Below, in pieces: positions 1 through 7,397 of a DNA stretch of 11,132 bases (position 1 is the stretch's first letter; every line of letters starts with the position of its first letter). Below the pieces are notes generated by a model, which was given only the letters and a program-made list of their open reading frames with translations, made no database searches and was not told the DNA's origin. The DNA is taken from contig JAGVCY010000191.1 in the NCBI GenBank assembly GCA_020058965.1, positions 1 through 11,132 of the forward strand, read 5' to 3'. A program made the translations under genes and the position numbers. This stretch comes from Candidatus Omnitrophota bacterium. GTDB taxonomy: Bacteria > Omnitrophota > Gorgyraeia > 2-02-FULL-51-18 > JAGOUK01.

Positions 1-1137
1 CATTCCTATATCGGTGATATTTCGAACGCGGAGCTTGCGGCCATGCACAAGACCGGCCGCTTCAAGGCCGGCGGCTACGATCTGGTGTGCGAGGCAGATT
101 GCCTGATTATCTGCGTGCCGACACCGCTGAGCAAAACTAAGGATCCCGACCTTTCCTATATTTTGGACGCAGTTCTGCGCATGGGACCCAAGCTTCGGGT
201 CGGCCAGCTCGTCGTTTTGGAAAGCACGACCTATCCCGGAACGACCGATGAAGCGATCGCTCCCCGCATCGAAGAGCTCACCGGGCTCAAGGTCGGCAGG
301 GACATTCATCTCGGTTTTTCCCCAGAACGGGTGGACCCCGCCAATAAGCGCTTTAAAATATCTCAGATACCCAAAGTCGTGAGCGGTATCGACGAAGCGT
401 CGCTCAGGCTGACCCAGGCGCTGTACGGTTCCGTGTTCGAGCGCATCGTGCCCGTATCCTCCACCCGCGCGGCGGAAATGGTCAAGCTGCTCGAAAACAC
501 CTTTAGATCCATCAATATTGCGCTCATCAACGAAATGGCGATTATCTGCGACACGCTCGGCATCGATGTCTGGGAAGTGATCGACGCGGCATCCACCAAG
601 CCGTTCGGCTTCATGCCGTTTTATCCGGGGCCCGGGATCGGTGGGCATTGCATCAACATTGATTCGATGTACCTGGCGTGGAAGGTGCGCTTGCACGGCT
701 ATGAGCCGCGCCTGATCGAATTGGCGCAGACGATCAACGACGCGATGCCGCAGGTGATCGTGGAACGGATGGGACGGATCCTGAATGATCGGTCGCGATC
801 CATCCGCGGCTCGAAGATCCTGACGCTCGGAGTCGCTTACAAAAAAAATGTCCGCGACACGCGGGAATCACCGTCGCTCACCATCATTGAGGATCTCGTG
901 GCTCGCGGCGCAAAAGTCGAATATCATGATCCGCATGTGCCGGAACTTAAGATCGGCTCGCGTGTCCTGCGCTCGGTGCGTTTGGACACCGCGCGGCTCA
1001 AGGCCTACGACCTGATCGCGATTTTGACGGACCATGAAGCGGTGGATTATGCCCGAGTCGCCGCCGCCGGCACGCCTGTGTTTGACGCGCGCAACGCGAC
1101 CAAGGCTATCCGAAAACCGCACATTCATCGGTTGTAA
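1..1137 (+). CDS. wbpA: UDP-N-acetyl-D-glucosamine 6-dehydrogenase (WbpA/WecC-type), 5'-partial
   Basis: This enzyme oxidises the C6 hydroxyl of UDP-GlcNAc (or a close UDP-HexNAc) to the uronic acid with two NAD+, in the cytoplasm. The frame is open from base 1, and the residues before the first ATG (43) still fit the family (SYIGDIS), so the true start and the N-terminal GxGxxG Rossmann loop lie upstream. Visible family motifs are CVPTPL (112-129), LESTTYPGTT (217-246), SPERVDP (319-339), a Lys/Asn pair at 484 and 496, the catalytic Cys in GGHC (codon 649-651) with its Asp partner at 661, and the C-terminal LGVAYKKNVRDTRESPS block from about 829. TKPFGF and FYPGPG point to the UDP-HexNAc branch rather than UDP-glucose dehydrogenase. 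One oddity is GHCINIDS where the family usually has GHCIPxDP. The gene symbol is by family resemblance. Confidence 0.9.
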   Translation, partial: HSYIGDISNAELAAMHKTGRFKAGGYDLVCEADCLIICVPTPLSKTKDPDLSYILDAVLRMGPKLRVGQLVVLESTTYPGTTDEAIAPRIEELTGLKVGRDIHLGFSPERVDPANKRFKISQIPKVVSGIDEASLRLTQALYGSVFERIVPVSSTRAAEMVKLLENTFRSINIALINEMAIICDTLGIDVWEVIDAASTKPFGFMPFYPGPGIGGHCINIDSMYLAWKVRLHGYEPRLIELAQTINDAMPQVIVERMGRILNDRSRSIRGSKILTLGVAYKKNVRDTRESPSLTIIEDLVARGAKVEYHDPHVPELKIGSRVLRSVRLDTARLKAYDLIAILTDHEAVDYARVAAAGTPVFDARNATKAIRKPHIHRL

Positions 1138-1161
1138 AAAGATTTAGCTCAGAAAGCATTC

Positions 1162-2118
1162 ATGGCAAACAAGCAGATATTGGTGACGGGTGGAGCCGGA
1201 TGCATCGGGTCGAATATCGTTGAGGAACTGGTTCGTCGGGGCAAGCCGGTTGTGGTGCTCGATAATTTTTCGGCCGGATTGATGCAGAATCTCAAGCCCT
1301 TCATGTCCAAAATCAAGTTGATTCGCGGAGATATTCGGGATGCCAAGGCGGCGGATCGCGCCATGAAAGGTGTGGGGATCGTTCTGCACCAAGCGGCCAT
1401 CCGGTCGGTGTCGAAGTCGGTCGATGACCCGCTGGTGTCGCATGAAGTGAACAGCACCGGCACGCTCAATCTGCTGAATGCCGCACTACGGCACGGAGTC
1501 AAACGCTTTGTGTACGCCTCGACAAGCTCGGTCTATGGCGGAACGGTCAAGTTTCCTCAGAAGGAAGACGATTCATTGCGTCCGATGTCACCGTATGGAG
1601 TTTCGAAGCTGTGCGGCGAGCAATATTGCCACGCGTATTACGCGATCTACGGTCTTCACACCGTGGCGCTGCGCTACTTCAATGTGTACGGCCCGCGCCA
1701 AAATCCAGAATCGCTTTATTCGCTGGTGGTGCCGGCCTTTGTCGATAAGTTCAGGCGCGGCGAGCGGCCGGTGATCGACGGCACGGGGAAGCAGTCCCGG
1801 GATTTTATTTTTGTGAAGGATGTTGTGAGCGCCAATATGCTGGCGGCTTTTGGCGCGCCTCAAGCGGCCGGTCAATCCTTCAACATTGCCAACGGCAAAG
1901 ACACCTCGATCCTGGATATTCTTTACGCGGTGGCCAAGCACATGGGCCGCGAGGCAAATCCGCAATTTGGCCCGCGGCGCAAGGGTGACCCGATGCGGAC
2001 TTACGCGGATATTTCCAAGGCCGCAAAGGTTCTGGCCTGGAAGCCGCGAACTTCTCTTAACGACGGAATCAAGGAGACGGTGCAATGGTTCGAAAAGCAC
2101 AAACCCGCACGGTTGTAA
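1162..2118 (+). CDS. NAD-dependent UDP-sugar epimerase, extended SDR (WbpP/GalE-like)
   Basis: This is a 318-residue extended short-chain dehydrogenase that probably inverts C4 of a UDP-sugar. The dinucleotide loop GGAGCIG is at residues 10-16 and Asp34 (LDNFS) should bind the adenine ribose of NAD. A Ser/Thr-rich catalytic strand (YASTSSVYG) lies at about 118-126. The YxxxK pair is Tyr145 and Lys149 (SPYGVSK), followed by [10 protein letters not shown] and the GTGKQSRDF substrate-domain segment. [15 protein letters not shown] resembles the UDP-GlcNAc 4-epimerase (WbpP) group more than classical GalE, so UDP-GlcNAc/UDP-GalNAc interconversion is my best guess. UDP-GlcA or UDP-Glc epimerase remain possible. 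It starts 24 bp after the dehydrogenase with a weak ribosome-binding site. Cys14 replaces the usual Phe in the glycine-rich loop. Confidence 0.85.
   Translation: MANKQILVTGGAGCIGSNIVEELVRRGKPVVVLDNFSAGLMQNLKPFMSKIKLIRGDIRDAKAADRAMKGVGIVLHQAAIRSVSKSVDDPLVSHEVNSTGTLNLLNAALRHGVKRFVYASTSSVYGGTVKFPQKEDDSLRPMSPYGVSKLCGEQYCHAYYAIYGLHTVALRYFNVYGPRQNPESLYSLVVPAFVDKFRRGERPVIDGTGKQSRDFIFVKDVVSANMLAAFGAPQAAGQSFNIANGKDTSILDILYAVAKHMGREANPQFGPRRKGDPMRTYADISKAAKVLAWKPRTSLNDGIKETVQWFEKHKPARL
2071..2076 (+). promoter_or_regulatory. Shine-Dalgarno AAGGAG for the decarboxylase, inside the preceding gene
   Basis: A perfect AAGGAG lies 8 nt before ATG 2085, within the 3' end of the epimerase gene. It fixes the start at 2085 and so makes the 34-bp overlap between the two genes genuine. 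Confidence 0.75.
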
Positions 2119-3041
2119 TCACCGGAGGCGCCGGATTCATCGGCTCGCACCTGTGCGAGCGATTTTTGGGTGAAGGGCGGCGGGTGATCTGCGTTGATAA
2201 TTTTTTGACCGGCAGCATGGCCAATATCAAACCATTTTTTAAAAACCCGCGGTTTTCGTTGATACGGCATGACGTATCGAAGCCGATTCGGATCACGGGC
2301 GCGGTGGAAGCGATTTTTCATTTTGCTTCGCCGGCGAGTCCGCCGGATTATCTCAAGCACCCCATTAAGACGATGAAGGTCGGTTCGCTCGGCACGCACA
2401 ACACGCTCGGGCTGGCTTGGGCGAAGCGCGCGACGATGGTGATGGCTTCGACATCGGAAGTGTATGGCGATCCTGAAGTGCATCCGCAAGTCGAGACCTA
2501 CTGGGGCAATGTAAACCCAATCGGTCCGCGCGGAGTGTACGACGAGGCCAAGCGTTTTTCCGAGGCGCTCACGCTCGCGTACCATCGCGAGCACCATGTA
2601 GATGTGAAGATTGGCCGTATTTTTAATACGTACGGGCCGCGGATGCGCGCGCGGGACGGGCGGGTGATCCCCAACTTCATCGATCAGGCGCTTAAGGGTC
2701 AGCCGTTGACGGTTTATGGTAAGGGGACGCAGACCCGGAGTTTTTGTTATGTGGACGATTTGGTTGAGGGTTTTTTCCGGCTGAGCCGCGCGAAGACGAC
2801 CGGGCCGGTAAACTTGGGCAACCCGAACGAGTACGACATGGTCGACTTGGCCAAGCTCGTGATCGAACTCACCGGAGCCAAGTCCAAGCTCGTGTACAAG
2901 CCGCTTCCGGTCGACGACCCCAAACGCCGCTGCCCGAACATCGCGCTGGCCAAGCGCCTGCTGAACGGTTGGTGTCCGAGGGTGGGATTGCGGCAGGGCT
3001 TACAAACCACCATTGAGTATTTCCGCTTCATCGCTGCTTAA
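2085..3041 (+). CDS. uxs: UDP-glucuronate decarboxylase (UDP-xylose synthase, UXS)
   Basis: This extended SDR oxidises C4 of UDP-glucuronate, decarboxylates it and re-reduces it to UDP-xylose, with tightly bound NAD. The sequence shows GGAGFIG at residues 14-20, Asp39, [12 protein letters not shown] at about 79-89, TSEVYG with Ser124/Glu125, and the catalytic pair Tyr152/Lys156 (YDEAKR). [11 protein letters not shown] and [16 protein letters not shown] follow. The [22 protein letters not shown] and YDEAKR blocks are diagnostic of UXS rather than of the epimerases. The length of 318 residues is normal for the soluble bacterial form. The first 34 bp overlap the upstream epimerase in another frame, which implies coupled translation. 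A UDP-glucose dehydrogenase to supply UDP-GlcA is not in the window. Confidence 0.92.
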   Translation: MVRKAQTRTVVITGGAGFIGSHLCERFLGEGRRVICVDNFLTGSMANIKPFFKNPRFSLIRHDVSKPIRITGAVEAIFHFASPASPPDYLKHPIKTMKVGSLGTHNTLGLAWAKRATMVMASTSEVYGDPEVHPQVETYWGNVNPIGPRGVYDEAKRFSEALTLAYHREHHVDVKIGRIFNTYGPRMRARDGRVIPNFIDQALKGQPLTVYGKGTQTRSFCYVDDLVEGFFRLSRAKTTGPVNLGNPNEYDMVDLAKLVIELTGAKSKLVYKPLPVDDPKRRCPNIALAKRLLNGWCPRVGLRQGLQTTIEYFRFIAA

Positions 3042-3045
3042 TGCG

Positions 3046-3621
3046 ATGAGTCAGTTCTCAGAAAAAAAAGAACTTCCTCGAGACCGTAGTTCTTTTGCGG
3101 TTTTAATTTATTCTTCCGGCCCGGTCTCGAATTGCGAAGATGTTAAAATTCGCTTCAGTCGCTACACCGCCGCGGCATCGAGTCCATCAGAACAACTCGC
3201 TGTATTCACAGCCGCACACGCCGAAGATTGTCTTCAATGGTTCCTCGGACAAGCCGATTGCTTGGCGCTGATTCTGTGGGACGCGGCTTATCGGGTTCCT
3301 CCGAAAGAAATCGAGTCATTCACAGCCCTTCTAAAGCAGAGTCCTTTGGTTGTCGCCGCGCGCTATAGGGCGGGCTCGATCGGTCGAGGCGTAACTTTGG
3401 TCCGCCGGATCGGCGGGCGATTGAGGGGCCAAGTTCTCAGAACGATGGGCCTTCCTTCGGACCCTCATTCGCCGTGTTTGGGTATTCGTCGGGATGCGAT
3501 TGATCAAATATTTTTTAAAAATATTGGTCTGTCGGTTCCTGGATGGCCGGCCGCAATTTGTTGTGAAACGCGACTCCGTCGGATTCCTGCTCTAGAAGCA
3601 CCCGTGATGTGGTCGGCTTGA
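3046..3621 (+). CDS. Degenerate glycosyltransferase family 2-like protein, probably non-functional
   Basis: This frame encodes 191 residues from ATG 3046. TTG 3013 would also be in frame, but it overlaps the decarboxylase, and neither start has a clear ribosome-binding site. The second half follows the plan of polyprenyl-phosphate-sugar GT2 enzymes: a PPKEI segment (about 85-89), LVVAARYRAGSIGRG (101-115), a basic helix (RRIGGRLRGQVLRTMGL), then CLGIRRDAID and a terminal APVMW. The first half lacks the PAYNE and DDGSSD motifs expected near the N-terminus, and the metal-binding DxD is reduced to WDAAY (Asp79 onward). The protein ends where the family normally has about 40 more residues, and a matching tail continues in another frame (3620-3733). 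I infer a decaying gene. It could instead be a very divergent but expressed protein. Confidence 0.5.
   Translation: MSQFSEKKELPRDRSSFAVLIYSSGPVSNCEDVKIRFSRYTAAASSPSEQLAVFTAAHAEDCLQWFLGQADCLALILWDAAYRVPPKEIESFTALLKQSPLVVAARYRAGSIGRGVTLVRRIGGRLRGQVLRTMGLPSDPHSPCLGIRRDAIDQIFFKNIGLSVPGWPAAICCETRLRRIPALEAPVMWSA
3066..3096 (+). repeat. A/T-rich inverted repeat, terminator-like
   Basis: The 9-bp arms AAAAGAACT (3066-3074) and AGTTCTTTT (3088-3096) are perfectly complementary around a 13-nt loop. A-runs precede the repeat, and TTTT, GCGG, TTTT follow it. It lies 25 bp after the decarboxylase stop, inside the 5' part of the degenerate GT2 frame. It might act as a weak terminator after the decarboxylase. 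The stem has only three G-C pairs, so this is uncertain. Confidence 0.35.
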
Positions 3622-3733
3622 AGCCAAAGACGATGTGCTTCGATTCATCAAGCCGCACGATCTGTCTTAGGTCGAAATTTGGCGCATGGATATTTTCATG
3701 GACCGGCTCAAAAAACTTTCTGAGGTTTTGTAA
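3620..3733 (+). pseudogene. Frameshifted C-terminal remnant of the upstream GT2-like gene
   Basis: In the +1 frame relative to the preceding GT2-like frame, the sequence reads EAKDDVLRFIKPHDLS, a TAG stop (3668-3670), then VEIWRMDIFMDRLKKLSEVL and a TAA at 3731-3733. After a terminal PVxW motif, GT2 enzymes of the DPM/GtrB type usually carry a charged stretch and an amphipathic helix ending the protein. This tail has that character. I infer that one frameshift near 3611-3620 and one nonsense change separated it from its gene. A pair of sequencing errors would look the same. The region 3622-3741 holds no other gene that I can see. Confidence 0.4.
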
Positions 3734-3741
3734 AAAATAAA

Positions 3742-4503
3742 ATGGTATATTCTGCAATGATTTGGATTTTTCTACCCGCTTATAACGAAGAAATCGCCTT
3801 GCCGATCACGGTCAGGAAGTTCGTGGATGTGTTTTCGGCATTGAATCGGCCGTATCGGATTCTGGTGTTTGACGACGGGAGTTCCGACCGGACGCGCGCG
3901 ATCGCCCAGGAGCTGTCGCGGCAGTATCCGGTTGAGGCGCGGTGGCATGAAAAAAACGCCGGGCTTGGGCAGACGATGATCGATGGGTTCAACTACCTGG
4001 CCGAAGTATCGGCGGAAGATGATATTATTATTTCGTTGGATTGCGATGATACGCATGAACCCAAATTTGCACCTGCCGCGATCGAGAAGTTGGAACGCGA
4101 TGGATACGATCTCGTGGTGCTGTCGCGGTTTCAAAAAGGCGGAGGACAGGAGGGGTTGTCGGGTCTTAAGACTTTATTGAGCATGGGCGCCGGAATATTT
4201 CTAAAAATACTTTTTCCGGTCAGGGGATTGCGGGAGTACAGCTGCAACTACCGGGTGTACCGCGCGTCCATTATCAAAAAAGCGATCCGGCATTTTGGGG
4301 CCGGGTTTATTCGTTTGGCTCATATGGGATTTGTAGCAACCCCCGAAGTGCTGATCAAGCTCCGGATGATCGGGGCAAAAATTTCGGAAGTTCCGTTCGT
4401 TTTGAGATACGATCAAAAACCTACCAAAAGTAAAAACAACAGCATGCGCACGATCCGAGGCTATTTTGAACTCGCGCGGTTGTACTGGTGCCGTAAGGCT
4501 TAA
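3742..4503 (+). CDS. Glycosyltransferase family 2 (DPM1-like GT-A fold)
   Basis: This 253-residue cytoplasmic or membrane-associated transferase should move a sugar from a nucleotide donor to a lipid or glycan acceptor. The N-terminal nucleotide-binding motifs are FLPAYNEE (10-17) and DDGSSD (44-49). The metal-binding motif is LDCDDTHEP (Asp100, Asp102), and the acceptor region includes REYSCNYRVYR. There is no obvious C-terminal pair of transmembrane helices. ATG 3757 (MIWIFLPAYNE) is an equally possible start, since neither ATG has a good ribosome-binding site. It follows the degenerate GT2-like frame and precedes the aminotransferase by 29 bp. Donor and acceptor cannot be read from the sequence. 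The neighbours suggest a xylose or acetamido-uronic acid donor. Confidence 0.85.
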   Translation: MVYSAMIWIFLPAYNEEIALPITVRKFVDVFSALNRPYRILVFDDGSSDRTRAIAQELSRQYPVEARWHEKNAGLGQTMIDGFNYLAEVSAEDDIIISLDCDDTHEPKFAPAAIEKLERDGYDLVVLSRFQKGGGQEGLSGLKTLLSMGAGIFLKILFPVRGLREYSCNYRVYRASIIKKAIRHFGAGFIRLAHMGFVATPEVLIKLRMIGAKISEVPFVLRYDQKPTKSKNNSMRTIRGYFELARLYWCRKA

Positions 4504-4522
4504 TTTTTCTTCAAAATAAATA

Positions 4523-4526
4523 GAGG
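4523..4526 (+). promoter_or_regulatory. Shine-Dalgarno GAGG for the aminotransferase
   Basis: GAGG lies 6 nt before ATG 4533 in the 29-bp gap between genes. It supports that start and separate translation initiation. Confidence 0.5.
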
Positions 4527-4532
4527 CAGAAC

Positions 4533-5774
4533 ATGAATTCCTCCAAAACCATTCTTCAACTTCCTTCCGACCAAGATATCACTGGCCGCGACGTCGGCGA
4601 GGCCGAGGTCGCTCTATTAAAGGAAGTGATCGCTTCCGGTGTTCTCAACAGCACCAAGGGCACGAAGGTCGCCCGCTTCGAAAAAGAATTTGCGGCGGCC
4701 TACGGCGTGTCCCGCTCCATCGCCATCGCCTCGGGTTCGGCTGCGGTCCACGCGGCCATCGCCGCCATCAATCCGGATCCGGGCAGCGAGATCATCACCA
4801 CCTCGGTGACCGACATGGGCGCGCTGACTCCGATCATGTATCAAGGCTGCGTGCCGGTCTTCGCCGATATTGATCCGTTTTCTTACAATGTGACCGCCGA
4901 AACCATCGCACGCGTTCTTACGCCCAAGACCCGCGCCATCATCGTCACGCACCTTTTTGGCAACCCATGCGAAATGGCCCCGATCATGGAGCTGGCTCGC
5001 CAAAAACAAATTCCGGTTATCGAAGATTGCGCGCAGAGTTTTTTGGCCACCTATCGCGGACAGCTCACAGGAACCATTGGTGACATCGGCTCGTTCAGCA
5101 TGCAGCAGGGGAAACACATGACCACCGGCGAAGGCGGAATTGTGATCGCCCACACCGAAGCGCATGCGCGCCGGGTCTGGCTTTTTGTGAACAAGGCCTG
5201 GGGTTACGGCGATCCGAAGCCCGACCATTACTTCAACGCATTGAACTACCGTCTGACTGAGCTTCAAGGCGCGGTCGCGATCGCGCAATTGGGCAAGCTC
5301 CGCCAAAATGTAGACCGTCGCATCGCCGCCGCCCGCATGCTGGACAAAAAGCTTGAAGGCCTGGCCGGTGTGCGAATCCCGCGCGCTCCGAAGGATTCGG
5401 TGCATACCTATTGGAAGTATTGCTTGGATGTCGATCCGGTTGTCGCAGGTATTGATGTGGGTACGCTCGCGGCCAAGTTAAAGGAATATGGAATATTTTC
5501 GGCGCCCAGGTACATTCAGAAGCCCTCATTCCGATGTGAGGTGTTGAAGGACGGTCGGATGTTCGGTGCAAGCCATGCGCCGATCCGAGTTGAAGACATG
5601 AAGCTTTGGCAGGACGAAGACCGTTGCCGGAAGGAATTCTCAGGCACCTACCAGGCGCTGTCGCGAATGTTAGTGCTGCCCTGGAATGAGTTCTACACAG
5701 CCGAGCATGTGGATTACATCGCGGACAAGATCATTTCGACACTGGCTGGCGCGGCCGCGCCGGTAGGTAAGTAG
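4533..5774 (+). CDS. DegT/DnrJ/EryC1/StrS-family PLP-dependent sugar aminotransferase
   Basis: This 413-residue fold-type I aminotransferase should convert a keto-sugar nucleotide to the amino-sugar, using glutamate as amino donor. Visible features are a substrate and PLP-phosphate segment (ASGSAAVHAAI, 66-76), Asp165 and Gln168 in VIEDCAQS that contact the PLP ring, and the Schiff-base Lys194 in QQGKHMTTGEGG. NYRLTELQGAVAIAQL follows at about 234-249. It is some 50 residues longer than WbpE-type 3-aminotransferases (about 360). The TSVTDMGALTPI and QQGKH signatures resemble the branch that includes cyclitol and octulosonate aminotransferases. Context, 3 bp before an oxidoreductase and then an N-acetyltransferase, favours 3-amination of a 3-keto UDP-sugar acid. 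The family is sure and the substrate is inferred. Confidence 0.88.
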   Translation: MNSSKTILQLPSDQDITGRDVGEAEVALLKEVIASGVLNSTKGTKVARFEKEFAAAYGVSRSIAIASGSAAVHAAIAAINPDPGSEIITTSVTDMGALTPIMYQGCVPVFADIDPFSYNVTAETIARVLTPKTRAIIVTHLFGNPCEMAPIMELARQKQIPVIEDCAQSFLATYRGQLTGTIGDIGSFSMQQGKHMTTGEGGIVIAHTEAHARRVWLFVNKAWGYGDPKPDHYFNALNYRLTELQGAVAIAQLGKLRQNVDRRIAAARMLDKKLEGLAGVRIPRAPKDSVHTYWKYCLDVDPVVAGIDVGTLAAKLKEYGIFSAPRYIQKPSFRCEVLKDGRMFGASHAPIRVEDMKLWQDEDRCRKEFSGTYQALSRMLVLPWNEFYTAEHVDYIADKIISTLAGAAAPVGK

Positions 5775-5777
5775 GCC

Positions 5778-6767
5778 ATGGCCTCTGGTTCACGGATGCG
5801 TCTGGCCGTTATCGGCGCCGCAGGCCGCATCGCTCAAACACACTTGGAAGCGATCGCCAAAGTTGCTCGCATTGAACTGGTCGTTGTCCAAGATCTCCGC
5901 ATGGATGCCCTTGGCCCCATCGCCAAAACCTACGGATGCCGGACGACCGCGGACCCGGCCGCCGTATTTGCGGACCCGACAGTTGACGCGGTTCTGATCT
6001 GCGCTCCTCCGGTGACGCATACCAAGTTCATCGAGGATGCACTGCGCGCCGGCAAGCATGTGATGTGCGAAAAACCGTTCACGCTTTCCGTCAAAGAAGC
6101 TCAGGGCATCAAGCTGCTCGCCGGCGAAACCGGCAAGCTCGTGATGATGGCGTCCAAGTTCCGATTTGTCACGGATGTGATCAAGGCGCGTGAACTTGTC
6201 CGCTCAGGAAAAATTGGCGCCGTGGTCTCCGCCGAAGTTATCTTTTGTAGTTTTGTGGATATGAAAAACCGCTGGAACTCGGATCCGCGCGTGGCCGGCG
6301 GCGGCGTGTTGATCGACAACGGGAGTCACGCGGTGGATTTGATCCGCTATTTGCTCGGGCCGATCCGGTCGGTATTTGCCCAGGAAGGACGCAAGACACA
6401 GGATCTCGTGGTCGACGACACCGCGCGGCTTCACTTCGAAACGGACGATCATGTCATCGGCATGGTGGACTTGAGTTGGAGTCTGTACAAAAACACACGT
6501 GCCTACGTCAGCTTGCTCGGAACCAAGGGAACCATTGATTGCGGTTGGGAATCGGCGAGCATTTGGGATGCCGCCAGCAAGAAGTCTGAAGTCTTCGGAT
6601 CGGGGTACAGCAAGGTTCAGGCCTTTGTGAGTCAGATGGAACATTTTGCGGCCTGTGTCCTGGACAAGGCCACCCCCATCCTGGATGTCGATGACGCGAT
6701 GGAATCGGTTCGTGTGATCGAAGCCGCCTACACCTCCATTCGCGAATCCAAATGGCTCAAAGTCTAA
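5778..6767 (+). CDS. Gfo/Idh/MocA-family NAD(P)-dependent sugar oxidoreductase
   Basis: This 329-residue enzyme has an N-terminal Rossmann domain (VIGAAGRIAQTH, 11-22) and the EKP motif with catalytic Lys99 (HVMCEKPFTLS). The C-terminal alpha/beta domain includes Asp180 and His184 in LIDNGSHAVDLIRYLLG, the usual catalytic pair region. In a locus with a UDP-GlcNAc dehydrogenase, an aminotransferase and a WbpD-like acetyltransferase, the expected job is oxidation of C3 of UDP-GlcNAcA to the 3-keto sugar, as WbpB or WlbA does. It reads more like a generic family member than like P. aeruginosa WbpB, so the substrate is an inference. ATG 5796 (MRLAVIGAAG) is an alternative start that fits the usual N-terminus better. 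Its end overlaps the acetyltransferase by 16 bp. Confidence 0.85.
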   Translation: MASGSRMRLAVIGAAGRIAQTHLEAIAKVARIELVVVQDLRMDALGPIAKTYGCRTTADPAAVFADPTVDAVLICAPPVTHTKFIEDALRAGKHVMCEKPFTLSVKEAQGIKLLAGETGKLVMMASKFRFVTDVIKARELVRSGKIGAVVSAEVIFCSFVDMKNRWNSDPRVAGGGVLIDNGSHAVDLIRYLLGPIRSVFAQEGRKTQDLVVDDTARLHFETDDHVIGMVDLSWSLYKNTRAYVSLLGTKGTIDCGWESASIWDAASKKSEVFGSGYSKVQAFVSQMEHFAACVLDKATPILDVDDAMESVRVIEAAYTSIRESKWLKV

Positions 6768-7369
6768 AAAAATCGATCGTGCGAATTCATCCGACCGCCA
6801 TCATTGAAGACGGGGTTCAGATAGGGCCTGGCTCGTCCATTTGGGACAGTGTTCACATTCGCAAGGGCGCCCGCATTGGCTCCAACTGCATCATCGGTGA
6901 AAAATCCTATATCGCCTACGATGTCCGGATCGGCGACGGGGTTAAGATCAACTCCTTTGTTTATATTCCGACCGGCGTTAGTCTGGAAGACCAGGTGATG
7001 ATTTCGGCGGGCACGATTTTTGTGAACGACAGGTACCCGCGGGCGTTCGACGCCCGAACCGGTCGGGTCGCTTCCTCAGCACCAAACGAGGAGACTTTGA
7101 GCACCGTGGTTCGAAAAGGGGCGACGGTTGGGGCTGGCTGCACCATTTTGGCCGATCTCGAGATTGGGTCCTATGCCTTGGTCGGGGCAGGCGCCGTGGT
7201 GGTCAAGTCGGTCCCGGCGTATGCCTTGGTGGTGGGGAACCCGGCCCGCCGAATTGGGTGGGTGTGTGTTTGTGGGAAGCGGCTGGGGGTGAAGGGGGTC
7301 CGAGGCATGTGTTCCGCTTGCTCCAGGACCTATCGGATAGGCAGGGAAGCCTGCACTGCCCAGCCTTAG
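6752..7369 (+). CDS. Left-handed beta-helix N-acetyltransferase (WbpD/WlbB-like) with C-terminal zinc-ribbon-like tail
   Basis: This 205-residue acetyl-CoA-dependent acyltransferase should acetylate the 3-amino group made by the aminotransferase two genes upstream. Hexapeptide repeats run from about residue 12 to 165 (HPTAIIEDGVQIG, IRKGARIGSNCIIG, VRIGDGVKINSF, VRKGATVGAGCTI, EIGSYALVGAGAVV), with the loop SAGTIFVNDRYPRAFD at 85-100. VGNPARRIGW follows, then a tail with Cys172, Cys174, Cys187 and Cys190 (CVCG...CSAC). This GWxCxCGxxL tail also occurs in WbpD/WlbB-type enzymes, which supports that assignment over serine or NeuD-type acetyltransferases. The start overlaps the oxidoreductase by 16 bp and lacks a good ribosome-binding site. 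GTG 6780 is an alternative start. It is the last gene of the operon. Confidence 0.87.
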   Translation: MAQSLKKSIVRIHPTAIIEDGVQIGPGSSIWDSVHIRKGARIGSNCIIGEKSYIAYDVRIGDGVKINSFVYIPTGVSLEDQVMISAGTIFVNDRYPRAFDARTGRVASSAPNEETLSTVVRKGATVGAGCTILADLEIGSYALVGAGAVVVKSVPAYALVVGNPARRIGWVCVCGKRLGVKGVRGMCSACSRTYRIGREACTAQP

Positions 7370-7397
7370 CCTGAGTTAGCCCCTTTAATCATTTCTG

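Noticed and set aside
43..45. ATG 43 as the start of the dehydrogenase
   Set aside because: The frame is open and family-like upstream to base 1, and the Rossmann GxGxxG loop is missing, so the ATG is internal.
1162..2118. UDP-glucuronate decarboxylase assignment for the first SDR
   Set aside because: It lacks the ASPASPPDY and TSEVYG blocks seen in the second SDR and carries epimerase-type HQAAIRSV and SPYGVSK motifs instead.
3515..3757. 80-codon minus-strand frame across the gap before the intact GT2
   Set aside because: The plus strand gives a better explanation as a glycosyltransferase remnant, and no ribosome-binding site or family motif is seen on the minus strand.
4617..5405. 262-codon open frame on the minus strand
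   Set aside because: It is antisense to the clear aminotransferase gene, has no recognisable domain and has the skewed His/Arg/Gly-rich composition of a high-GC shadow frame.
7341..7354. GCAGG-GAAG-CCTGC hairpin at the end of the acetyltransferase gene as an operon terminator
   Set aside because: The stem is only 5 bp, lies within the coding sequence and has no T-run after it.
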